From a virus: a stretch of DNA of 64,000 nt. Positions 38,646 to 46,823 of the stretch are shown here, one piece after another; position 1 is the first letter of the stretch; each line of letters begins with the position of its first letter. The stretch covers positions 1-64,000 of IMG/VR virus record IMGVR_UViG_3300025151_004231. One strand, 5' to 3'. The notes beneath the pieces were generated by a model, which was given only the letters and a program-made list of their open reading frames with translations, made no database searches and was not told where the DNA came from. A program made the position numbers and the translations under genes.

Positions 38646-39611
38646 TTATCTTATTGAATTTTCTGGACAATTCTTTGCTGAGGACACTGCCAAAGTAAGT
38701 TCAGTTGTTCCCTGAAAATTATGTAAATCTTGTTCATTTATAGGGTGCATTATAAAACTGCTAGTTTCTTTATCAGTGTGAAATGTCAAACCCCCGCCTG
38801 TGTACGTATATAATGCTCTTCCACTATCCCAAGATTTACCAGGGGTATACCTTATACTTTGTACACATGTATTTATAGAAGGGTCTCCAAGTAATGAATT
38901 AATACTTAATGACACATAATCGTTTCGTCCAAACACTTTGCGTAGTTTTCTGTACAACATTTGGTCAGTAATGTAGACACGTTCATCACCAAATGTGATA
39001 TATGTACGACCTCCCCTGTCACCCTCAAATAAAGTTAAAAGTTCTTGTAGTGCTACCAAATATTTTTGGTTCCATGATACCGTAAAAGGAACATGTAAAT
39101 AATGTTTGTTAGGATTATGATAATCAGCAACCACATTGAAATCGTGAGGTGTTATATTGATAGCCTCACTAGGAAAATACTTTAGAGTATTGTCAAGTAA
39201 CTTTTGTCCATCTACATAACCTTCTTTGTATAATCGTATTTGGGCTTTGATGTTATCAACATTAAAACTTAATGGATTGTGATTGCTACTCAATAGAAAG
39301 TTCTTTAACTTAGAACTGGCTACAGAAACATTCACTACAACTTTATGTAAGTTTAAGTCTCTAATGTAGATATGATGTTGAATTTGATATGTATTAATGT
39401 ATCCTGCACTATATGATAAGATTTGATTATGCACTATCTCACCATTCTGCAAGTGACGTTCAGTATCTAATATGACACCTACTTCGTTGTCAATTGCTAC
39501 TTTAAATGCATTATTAAGTGCTATCTCTAATGTGGGACCTTCTCCCTCGACTTGCATTGCATATGCCGCGGGAGAAGTAAGTATGAATAAGACCGCGAGA
39601 ACTAGTCTCAT
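38646..39611 (-). CDS. secreted FlgT/LPP20-like envelope protein, 321 aa
   Basis: Signal peptide MRLVLAVLFILTSPAAYA, then VEGEGPTLEIALNNAFKVAID, typical of the N-terminal domain of FlgT and LPP20-like lipoproteins. The C-terminal half (ITDQMLYRKLRKVFGRNDYV) is unknown. Adjacent to a lipoprotein gene, so both may act at the cell envelope. Confidence 0.65.
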   Translation of the reverse strand: MRLVLAVLFILTSPAAYAMQVEGEGPTLEIALNNAFKVAIDNEVGVILDTERHLQNGEIVHNQILSYSAGYINTYQIQHHIYIRDLNLHKVVVNVSVASSKLKNFLLSSNHNPLSFNVDNIKAQIRLYKEGYVDGQKLLDNTLKYFPSEAINITPHDFNVVADYHNPNKHYLHVPFTVSWNQKYLVALQELLTLFEGDRGGRTYITFGDERVYITDQMLYRKLRKVFGRNDYVSLSINSLLGDPSINTCVQSIRYTPGKSWDSGRALYTYTGGGLTFHTDKETSSFIMHPINEQDLHNFQGTTELTLAVSSAKNCPENSIR

Positions 39612-39621
39612 ATAATAACTC

Positions 39622-40350
39622 CTAGTTGAAATAAGGTGCTATATCGTTTTGAATTGTTTCTGCTCGTTCTCTATGCCATGTTGCAGTGATTTGAATCAAT
39701 TGATCATCTTTCTGATCAACTTCAAAAACTGTTCCTCGCATGATTGCTTGTGCGTTCCCTCTGACTACTGTGTTGAGTTCCCTCACAGTGTCGTTAATAT
39801 TAGAACGAACAGCAAAGTTCATGTTTGGAGAATTAGGATCTCTTGGTGCCATCGGCTCACTGCTCGTAATGCCAACAACTGCTGGTAGTCTTGGAGCATT
39901 TACATTGTTTTGCCCTGTACCTTTGATTGGATTACGATAAGTGTCATCTGCTTTTTCAACATTTTGAGCCATAAGAGTTACTACTCTTTCAGTAGTAATA
40001 TCTTCGTTGATGAATCTAGCAATCATTGCCATTGATTCAAGTTGACCTATCTGATTTGCAGACTGACCATTAAAATTAGTGCCACCGTTTGATGGAATAG
40101 TAATGGTTGCTTCAATCGATTTGATCTCGGATTCTTTACATGTAAGATTAAGAGTCCAACCGTTTCTGTCAATACATTCCCAGTTGACTCTGATACCATC
40201 GTCTTCAAAGAATGTGCTGAGTTTTTGCTGAGTGACTGCTGTAGTCTTAGGGACTTCAACGTTGTCTGCTTTTTTGCCACCGAACATTGAACAACCCGTT
40301 GTGGTTACAATCAATGCTGATAACAATACTACATTTGAAATGTTTTTCAT
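39622..40350 (-). CDS. lipoprotein, 242 aa
   Basis: MKNISNVVLLSALIVTTTGCS is a lipoprotein signal with Cys at residue 20. The mature part is mixed, with CIDRNGWTLNLTCKESE and a possible disulfide. Its early promoter and position suggest superinfection exclusion or envelope change, but no family is recognised. Confidence 0.7.
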   Translation of the reverse strand: MKNISNVVLLSALIVTTTGCSMFGGKKADNVEVPKTTAVTQQKLSTFFEDDGIRVNWECIDRNGWTLNLTCKESEIKSIEATITIPSNGGTNFNGQSANQIGQLESMAMIARFINEDITTERVVTLMAQNVEKADDTYRNPIKGTGQNNVNAPRLPAVVGITSSEPMAPRDPNSPNMNFAVRSNINDTVRELNTVVRGNAQAIMRGTVFEVDQKDDQLIQITATWHRERAETIQNDIAPYFN

Positions 40351-40394
40351 ACTTACCCTCCTAACTTGGGCGTTATTAATTTAACTTACTTTCT

Positions 40395-40423
40395 ATTATA
40401 TGAAATTGAAAAGGATTATGCAA
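40395..40423 (-). promoter_or_regulatory. early promoter with upstream TGGGTAA inverted repeat
   Basis: Minus strand TTGCAT, 17 bases, TATAAT. The inverted repeat TGGGTAA/TTACCCA (40430-40448) lies just upstream of the -35. Confidence 0.75.
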
Positions 40424-40441
40424 TACTTTTGGGTAATTGAT

Positions 40442-42475
40442 TTACCCAGAATTTTTTGTAAGATAAATCTCTACTTGGACACGTTCTGCTTCTGATAATA
40501 AATCAATGTCATACTCGCCTGTTTTAATTTGAGCAATTATGTATTTGATATATTCTTCATCAAACGTATATGAATCTGTCGAATCTTTATCGATCTCCAT
40601 CCAATCCTTGCCTTCAAACTTAAAGACACGATTTGGCATCTGATCAACTCTTACAAAGATATCGCCTTTGACTGCGATAATTGGGAATGTGGTTCCGAAA
40701 CTAGTTCCTGCTTGTCTTGCGCCACTGTCTTCTTGTAATTGCAATTCAGGGTGCATTTCTTTAATAGCATTCTCATGTATTTGTTTGCCTTCAGGGTCAA
40801 TATAATACTCACTGTCTCTTACTTTTTCATATGTGACACCTTGTGAAACTCTAGGACCACCGTCTTCAGTTGGTGTTTCTACTACCTTGTTGCCTTCATA
40901 CTCTTTAAATGCTTGTTTTGTTTCGTCTATCTTTGCTTGTAACTCTGGGTCTTCTGTTATCACTTCAGGTTCTTCTAAGACAGGCTCGGGTACAGGCTCA
41001 CTCACCTGATCGTTTTCAACCGAGACTTCTTCTTCTAACTTTTTGTGAAATCGACTGAGTTCCCAGTTATCAAAAGCCTCTTTTGCTTCTTCAACACTGG
41101 GTTCTAGTTTTGTGAAATCTAAATCAAACCCTGACATGACATTTGCGGCATCTTCTACAGCACTAGGCGGACTGCTTGCCTTAGAATGCATATCTTCTTG
41201 CATTTTGTCATAGTCTTCTAGGGCATCTTTTGGAAAATCATTTTTGCTTTTTAACATATGCTGACGCCCATGTTCCGAACCAAAAGGTTCCATATCAAAC
41301 CCGCTTCCTAAGGGTTCAGGATCTGGATCATCGGAGGGTTCAGGCTTTTCCAGGCTTTCTTTTTCCTTCCTGCGTTGTTCAAATGTGTATTGTGATGCAA
41401 TCAACAATAGAACTGCTAAAGGATCAAATACAAAAATGATAACCATAATCAACCACGATACTGCGGTTTCTAATAGATTATTATCTGCTTCTTCTGTGCC
41501 AGTAAAAAACTCTGCGATATATCGAATAGGTCCTACTTCACTTTCTACTAATCTAACTGCTTGTTCAGACTCAAACTTTTCGTCTTTTAGTTGGTCGATT
41601 ACATCGTAGATATTATCTATATCTGCATTCCATTCATCAATCTGATTCAAATCATCGTCCTGTGATGATGTAGATTGATCTCTTAAACGATTAATTTCTG
41701 CGTTAGCATCGTTTATTGTCGTCTGTGCTTGTGCCCTGTATCTGTCGATGTTTGCTTGTTGTGTTGCAATATCATCTGCAATTGACTCACGTTGTGGTGT
41801 TTGCTGTACATAGAGGGCTTCTGCTTGAGCCACATAGTCGATTGTTTCAGTCTCTGCTCGTCTAAACGTTCCACCTTCGTCTGTAGTAATTACTTCTACA
41901 CCTCTGTTTCTGAGGTCATTTACTGCTTCATCTAATACTGCTAATTGATCTCTAAGTCTGTCTATCTGACCCTGTGCATAATCAATGTCACCTTGTACTC
42001 GTTCCCATGCACCGTCTCTGATTGTTTCTTGTTGGGCAACAGATGCAGACACATCAAACCCTTCTCCAGATTGCAGACTTGCAATACGTTCTTCTAATAT
42101 TGTAATTCTGTTTTCTTCTCTTGCAATCTGTCCGTCAATACGTTCTACAGTTGCAATGGCTTCTGTTGCGTTTCCAGATGCAGTATCATGTGCTTTAGAC
42201 AAGAATCCAAAAATACCGATTGATGTAATCAACATCAAAACCAGTACGGCAATACTGAGGTAAGTCTTTAACCACCACGTGGCTAGGCCCCAATATCTAT
42301 GTAACCAAACTGCTGTAACGAGTTTGCTTACTTCTAATACCCCTCCCATAATTATAATAGGGATAACTGCCGCAGAGAAAATAGCGGCAAGACCTGACAC
42401 TGAATAATAAATTGCAACACCACTGATAGTAAGTGCTGTAAATAAAGTCAGCCAGGCTATAAAGATGCTTGTCTT
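40442..42475 (-). CDS. large membrane-anchored coiled-coil protein, 677 aa
   Basis: Start MKTSIFIAWLTLFTAL has AAAGGACAC upstream; a start 33 bases earlier is possible. Three N-terminal membrane segments, a long coiled coil (about 115-290: RIDGQIAREENRITILEERI and similar), a fourth segment (SWLIMVIIFVFDPLAVLLLI) and a long acidic C-terminus. Similar proteins are found in T4-like cyanophages. Probably spans the inner membrane; role unknown. Confidence 0.72.
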   Translation of the reverse strand, partial: KTSIFIAWLTLFTALTISGVAIYYSVSGLAAIFSAAVIPIIIMGGVLEVSKLVTAVWLHRYWGLATWWLKTYLSIAVLVLMLITSIGIFGFLSKAHDTASGNATEAIATVERIDGQIAREENRITILEERIASLQSGEGFDVSASVAQQETIRDGAWERVQGDIDYAQGQIDRLRDQLAVLDEAVNDLRNRGVEVITTDEGGTFRRAETETIDYVAQAEALYVQQTPQRESIADDIATQQANIDRYRAQAQTTINDANAEINRLRDQSTSSQDDDLNQIDEWNADIDNIYDVIDQLKDEKFESEQAVRLVESEVGPIRYIAEFFTGTEEADNNLLETAVSWLIMVIIFVFDPLAVLLLIASQYTFEQRRKEKESLEKPEPSDDPDPEPLGSGFDMEPFGSEHGRQHMLKSKNDFPKDALEDYDKMQEDMHSKASSPPSAVEDAANVMSGFDLDFTKLEPSVEEAKEAFDNWELSRFHKKLEEEVSVENDQVSEPVPEPVLEEPEVITEDPELQAKIDETKQAFKEYEGNKVVETPTEDGGPRVSQGVTYEKVRDSEYYIDPEGKQIHENAIKEMHPELQLQEDSGARQAGTSFGTTFPIIAVKGDIFVRVDQMPNRVFKFEGKDWMEIDKDSTDSYTFDEEYIKYIIAQIKTGEYDIDLLSEAERVQVEIYLTKNSG

Positions 42476-42535
42476 CATATAATAGGTGTCCTTTGCGTTA
42501 TCGTACATAGTATTTAGTACGATTTTGCACGTTTT

Positions 42536-42835
42536 TTAATTAGTATTTTCTCTTCCAAGTTCTTTTGCAAATAAATGACCATATGTGTCAATAAATTCTT
42601 GGTAAAACATAGTCAACTGTCTAGGAATGCCTGGACCTTGTTGTATGTGATATTTGATACAAGGTGCGATGCCATCTTCTCCTTTACCTTCGATACCCTT
42701 ATCTCTAAGTTTAACTTCAACGATTTGTAAATAGTCACCGTCTGGAAAGGTATATTTTGCGCCAACTAGTTTATGTAGTTTTAACTTTATAATATCTTCG
42801 GGCCAATCTTGAGGCGTTTGATTAATGTCAGACAT
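42536..42835 (-). CDS. hypothetical phage protein, 99 aa
   Basis: MSDINQTPQDWPEDIIKLKL. Start is the ATG overlapping the upstream gene by eight bases; GGAGG lies 13 bases before. Soluble, with IKYHIQQGPGIPRQLTMFY in the centre. No known domain. Confidence 0.62.
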   Translation of the reverse strand: MSDINQTPQDWPEDIIKLKLHKLVGAKYTFPDGDYLQIVEVKLRDKGIEGKGEDGIAPCIKYHIQQGPGIPRQLTMFYQEFIDTYGHLFAKELGRENTN

Positions 42836-43142
42836 CCTTTTCAATTACCTCCATGTCGTAAGTGACATCGAATCCGCCCTTTCTCATAGTCCACCAATCG
42901 TCTTCATCTAGGTAGTCCCAATCGATTCCGTAAAACTTGTCATAACCATTTTCCTCGTAACCCATTTCTTCTAGGTCATCAACAAGTAAATCTCCTGATA
43001 TAAGATCATCAAAAATTTGTTGAACTTCTTTATCAGACTTATCTGGAAAAATATCTTTAAGATATGCTATATCAATTTCTAATTGATATTTTCGTTGGAC
43101 TTGATGCCACTCAGACATCGTTGCTACAATTACTTTTGACAT
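42828..43142 (-). CDS. acidic hypothetical phage protein, 104 aa
   Basis: MSKVIVATMSEWHQVQRKYQ and an acidic C-terminal half (IDWDYLDEDDWWTMRKGG). No domain recognised. It directly follows the Cys-rich small gene (stop to ATG adjoining). Confidence 0.62.
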   Translation of the reverse strand: MSKVIVATMSEWHQVQRKYQLEIDIAYLKDIFPDKSDKEVQQIFDDLISGDLLVDDLEEMGYEENGYDKFYGIDWDYLDEDDWWTMRKGGFDVTYDMEVIEKDV

Positions 43143-43343
43143 TTAATAACCTGATGTCCAGTGAGCATATTCTTGGTCACAATTGTACTCACCACAGCAA
43201 CATTGACCGTTATCACTATCGATGTAATCATCATCACCTGGTTGTGCTGGAAGCATATCTGCTAATGTATGCAAGTTGCCTTCAGTGTCTGTAAACTCAT
43301 ACTTAGTATGAGATTGCGGCGCTTTTATTTTTTCTATTGCCAT
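43143..43343 (-). CDS. small Cys-rich protein, 66 aa
   Basis: GQCCCGEYNCDQEYAHWTSG holds four cysteines and a His, a possible metal site. AGGAGAAAG is the ribosome-binding site. Unknown function. Confidence 0.6.
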   Translation of the reverse strand: MAIEKIKAPQSHTKYEFTDTEGNLHTLADMLPAQPGDDDYIDSDNGQCCCGEYNCDQEYAHWTSGY

Positions 43344-43352
43344 ATCTTTCTC

Positions 43353-44789
43353 CTATTTGTCGTCCCTAAATCTGACAAATCTAGGGAATCTTAAACTGTA
43401 TGAACCGTCCTGATTTTGAGATACTGCATCACATAATATTTCAGCAGTCTCACCTATAACGTCATCCGATGCTGACCAGAACTCGTCTCGTTGTTCGTCT
43501 GAAAATCCAGACCCAACATTTACTTTGATAAGTTTGCCATCGTCTGTACCCTGACAAACTAATGCACCCAGTCTACCTTCATTACGACCAGTACCCTGTT
43601 CTAATTCGATGACTTCTAAGTCTACAGTAATAGTAGGCTTCCATTTCATCCAGAAGAGGTTACGTTTACATTCGTAAGGAGCCTCTAATTCTTTGATCAT
43701 AATGCCCTCAAATCCTGCATTGACCATATCGTTAGAGTATGTCTTAAGTTCTTGCTTACCTTCATCGGTGTCTAAGTCAACAATGATGTGCGACATAGTT
43801 TCTAGTGAACTAAGATCAGCAAACAAGGGTGCTAAGTTATTCATTGCAGTAACACGTTTTCTAAATTGTGCGTTGCAATGTCCACGTTGAAAGTCTGCTA
43901 GTGGCATGACATCAAATACATGAAATACTGTATCATCAGCCTTAGCATCAGTTTTTCTACGTGCTTGTGTCATCAATTCATTGAATGATGCACCAACTAC
44001 TTCACCATCGAACACAAATCCATTTCTGCAATTCCCGATATCCTTGCCTAACAAGGTAATTATTTTTCTTACATTACTAATTACTTGTGCTTCAATGTGA
44101 GTGAAGTTCTCAAATACTTTTCCGTTACGACTGTAACATGTTGCAATCGGCTCAGGATGATCATACATGCCTGGCTCAAATGATACTACCATCAGAACTC
44201 TGACACCATCTAATTTTGGTTCCAGTCTTTTAGTGCCTGACATTTCAGGGCGACCTTCTGAGTTAGTAGCAAGTTGACATTTGAAAACTGGTACTTCGTA
44301 GTCAGTTTTTTTGCAAACTTTGTTAATTGTAGCAACAGAAAATCCTGCACGTAAATCTCTGCGAATGACTGGAGCACAAAAGTTATTCCATTCATCATCA
44401 GTAAATCGTACAGCCATTTCTTCTACTGCTTCGACAGCGGCATTACCAGTTAACTTGCGTTCTTTAAGTTCTTCTAGTAATGCAATAAAGTCTTCCCAAG
44501 GATTCTCCTCAGCAAAACAATTATCTTCTGCTTCAGTAGGACGTTGAATTGAGACTTGTCGTTGACCTGTCTCAGGATCTTCGATTACTTCAGTAGTAGT
44601 TGAAGTCTTAGAAGGAACCTTACGCACACCAAATGTAACGTAAGGATTGTAGCACATGCCTGCAAGTTTTAGAAACGTATCTGCATTGTCACTACCTAAT
44701 ACGGCGGCCTCTAATGCTTGTTTCAAAACATCCTGTTTATGAAGTTTTGAATTAGATTCGTTAAGTTTATGTATCCAACTTGCACTCAT
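43353..44789 (-). CDS. ATP-dependent DNA ligase (T4 gp30 type), 478 aa
   Basis: Adenylation motif KRLEPKLDGVRV (nucleophilic Lys), NGFVFDGEVV (III/IIIa), FEGIMIKE (IV) and FWMKWKP (V) are in order; the N-terminal helical domain is DNA-binding. Joins nicks in phage DNA replication and repair. Own consensus early promoter. Confidence 0.95.
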   Translation of the reverse strand: MSASWIHKLNESNSKLHKQDVLKQALEAAVLGSDNADTFLKLAGMCYNPYVTFGVRKVPSKTSTTTEVIEDPETGQRQVSIQRPTEAEDNCFAEENPWEDFIALLEELKERKLTGNAAVEAVEEMAVRFTDDEWNNFCAPVIRRDLRAGFSVATINKVCKKTDYEVPVFKCQLATNSEGRPEMSGTKRLEPKLDGVRVLMVVSFEPGMYDHPEPIATCYSRNGKVFENFTHIEAQVISNVRKIITLLGKDIGNCRNGFVFDGEVVGASFNELMTQARRKTDAKADDTVFHVFDVMPLADFQRGHCNAQFRKRVTAMNNLAPLFADLSSLETMSHIIVDLDTDEGKQELKTYSNDMVNAGFEGIMIKELEAPYECKRNLFWMKWKPTITVDLEVIELEQGTGRNEGRLGALVCQGTDDGKLIKVNVGSGFSDEQRDEFWSASDDVIGETAEILCDAVSQNQDGSYSLRFPRFVRFRDDK

Positions 44790-44821
44790 ATGCTTCTCCT
44801 AATTATTGATAATATGCTACT

Positions 44822-44850
44822 ATTATACATCCAAACTGTTTGAATGTCAA
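44822..44850 (-). promoter_or_regulatory. sigma70-type early promoter of the ligase
   Basis: Minus strand TTGACA, 17 bases, TATAAT. No GGGT. The -35 box overlaps the stop codon of the small membrane gene upstream. Confidence 0.88.
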
Positions 44851-45005
44851 CCCCTAGGTTGATTAAAAGCGGCAACTGCTTGGTCCCACCATATGGATAG
44901 TTGAGTGACTCCTGCGGTCACAACGTCTCCAACGGCACCTGCTCCGCCGTACATAAATGTACAAAGTAGATATCCTACGACAAAGCCTATTGCTAGATTT
45001 TTCAT
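44847..45005 (-). CDS. small membrane protein, 52 aa
   Basis: MKNLAIGFVVGYLLCTFMYG is a single membrane segment, then a small amphipathic tail (TQLSIWWDQAVAAF). GGAGGAAA precedes the ATG, which overlaps the previous stop (ATGA). Confidence 0.6.
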   Translation of the reverse strand: MKNLAIGFVVGYLLCTFMYGGAGAVGDVVTAGVTQLSIWWDQAVAAFNQPRG

Positions 45006-45679
45006 TTTTCCTCCATTACTTTAACACGATTCAACTGGGTGGTCACTAGTCCATCATCGTCAGTGCGATGACCTTTGACTGTGCCCTTAATTCTAAGTTC
45101 AGTGTCTACTGCTGGATGCAAAGTAGAAGAGGCAAAAAATACTACGTCACCAGTGCTAGTCTTAGCAGTGATAAAGTAGCAATTATACCTGTGTGACAGA
45201 ATGGTTCTAAGGATAGTAACATCCAACTCTATTCTGTCTTTGATTTTACCGATAGCAGTAGAAGTCTTAGACTCCTCAGCAATTCGGTCCTCTTGACCTT
45301 TTTTAACAATAGCACGGTCATATGCTTTTGGAAGACTTGCGATCATACCGAAATCACTTGAATTGGTGATCGTGTCTTTATCTGCTAATGCCATAGCAGA
45401 CTTATCAAAATCTGACATCCAACCACCTTGCAACATTTTAAATGTCAAGGCTTTGTAATGTTGACGAACTTGAACACCAAGATTCTTGGTAGTAGCATCA
45501 ACACCCTTAAGGTTGTTCTCCAAAAGGTCGAACATGATATCACGGTTGGATTTTACTTTGTCAGAGCCCTCATGTGCCTTCACATAAGTCTTGCCGTTAA
45601 GCAAGTATGCTTTCGCAGAAGCGGCCCAAACATCGTTGGCTGAATATTCGATTCTGTTTTTACGCATAGTCTTATACAT
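45002..45679 (-). CDS. hypothetical phage protein, 225 aa
   Basis: MYKTMRKNRIEYSANDVWAA; a start at the second Met (45667) has better spacing from AAGGA. Mixed alpha/beta, with an OB-like C-terminal part (ELRIKGTVKGHRTDDDGL). Similar proteins are seen in marine T4-like phages. Function unknown. Confidence 0.65.
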   Translation of the reverse strand: MYKTMRKNRIEYSANDVWAASAKAYLLNGKTYVKAHEGSDKVKSNRDIMFDLLENNLKGVDATTKNLGVQVRQHYKALTFKMLQGGWMSDFDKSAMALADKDTITNSSDFGMIASLPKAYDRAIVKKGQEDRIAEESKTSTAIGKIKDRIELDVTILRTILSHRYNCYFITAKTSTGDVVFFASSTLHPAVDTELRIKGTVKGHRTDDDGLVTTQLNRVKVMEEK

Positions 45680-45682
45680 TCC

Positions 45683-46096
45683 TTACATACTCCAGTATGT
45701 TTCAGTTAAAGGGTCAGTGCAACCACCTACTTGACTTTGAGGTAGAGTGATTGTTATTTTCTTACCAGTGCCAGGAGCAACTCCTGTTCTAGTGATCATT
45801 GGCTCAACATAATCTTCGACTGCGACAATTGAATAAGACGATGCAAACTGTTTGTGAACACGACCCAATTGTTGCTCAGTAGCATCACGGTATGCGTTGT
45901 ACATCGGAGCATAATACTCAGGGTCACCATTAGCAACACATTCAGCAACTTGCTGATATGCTTTTTCGTAATACTTTACAGTACGAGTGATACCTGCTTT
46001 AGCGGCACCTTGAGTCTTGTATTCCTTACTTGAATAAGAACGTCTAGTTGGCTCTTTGTGAATTGAATTGTCAGAATTGTCGATGATTAAATACAT
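45683..46096 (-). CDS. hypothetical early protein, 137 aa
   Basis: Start MYLIIDNSDNSIHKEP has AAGGAGAAGG directly before it, better than two Met codons upstream. Soluble; PMITRTGVAPGTGKKITITL near the end. First gene behind a GGGT early promoter. Confidence 0.65.
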   Translation of the reverse strand: MYLIIDNSDNSIHKEPTRRSYSSKEYKTQGAAKAGITRTVKYYEKAYQQVAECVANGDPEYYAPMYNAYRDATEQQLGRVHKQFASSYSIVAVEDYVEPMITRTGVAPGTGKKITITLPQSQVGGCTDPLTETYWSM

Positions 46097-46128
46097 ACCT
46101 TCTCCTTGATTTTTCATAATATACATAT

Positions 46129-46157
46129 ATTATACGCAAAATATTACCCAAAGTCAA
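46129..46157 (-). promoter_or_regulatory. sigma70-type early promoter with GGGT element
   Basis: Minus strand TTGACT, 17 bases, TATAAT, with AAAAGGC upstream and TTTGGGTAA after the -35. Confidence 0.9.
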
Positions 46158-46206
46158 GCCTTTTATCCAATTATTTTCACTTTTTTCTTGTAATATAATC
46201 AATAAC

Positions 46207-46491
46207 TTACTCAGTTTCATCGTCTCTAACGATACGTAAGAACGGTTTTTGACGGATAACTGGTCCTTGAACTGGCTTAGGTTCCGCATATTCAGCACCC
46301 TCAACTTTGGGTTCAATTGTCTTGCTCAAATGCTGAGTCATTTGTGCTAACATAAGAACGATATCGTCCTTGTCCTCTTGCTCATCTAGTGTGTTTAACC
46401 AGTTTTCTAGTTCTTTAACTCCACCGTTAAAGAGTAACTGTGCTACCCATTTTATATTAGTAGCATATCTACCTTCATTCCAAATACTCAT
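46207..46491 (-). CDS. hypothetical phage protein, 94 aa
   Basis: MSIWNEGRYATNIKWVAQLL, mostly helical with a Pro-rich tail. Single-base overlap with the cupin gene. No family. Confidence 0.6.
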   Translation of the reverse strand: MSIWNEGRYATNIKWVAQLLFNGGVKELENWLNTLDEQEDKDDIVLMLAQMTQHLSKTIEPKVEGAEYAEPKPVQGPVIRQKPFLRIVRDDETE

Positions 46492-46823
46492 TAGTGATTT
46501 CTTCCTCCGTCAAATACACAAACAAAATACAAACCGAAGACTCCTGTGTTGAAGACTCTGTGAAACTCTCCATCATTGATGCAAACTACATCTCCTTCTT
46601 TAACGGGAAATCGTTCGCCGTCTATTTCCATTTCACCTTTACCTTTGTGAAAGAAATAAACTTCTTCTTGACCTGCATGTGTATGGCCATTTGTACTTTG
46701 ATTTGCTCTCAGCATTGTACTACTAAGTATTAAGTTATCACCAAATGCATTATCTTTTAATACATATTGGGCATTATCTTTAATTACCTTTCCACCAATG
46801 TCTTCCATTTTTACTTTTTTCAT
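46491..46823 (-). CDS. cupin-domain protein, 110 aa
   Basis: NGHTHAGQEEVYFFHKGKGEME and KEGDVVCINDGEFHRVF are both cupin motifs with metal-binding His/Glu. A small cupin such as sugar isomerase or regulator; substrate unknown. Single-base overlap with the lipoprotein gene upstream. Confidence 0.78.
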   Translation of the reverse strand: MKKVKMEDIGGKVIKDNAQYVLKDNAFGDNLILSSTMLRANQSTNGHTHAGQEEVYFFHKGKGEMEIDGERFPVKEGDVVCINDGEFHRVFNTGVFGLYFVCVFDGGRNH

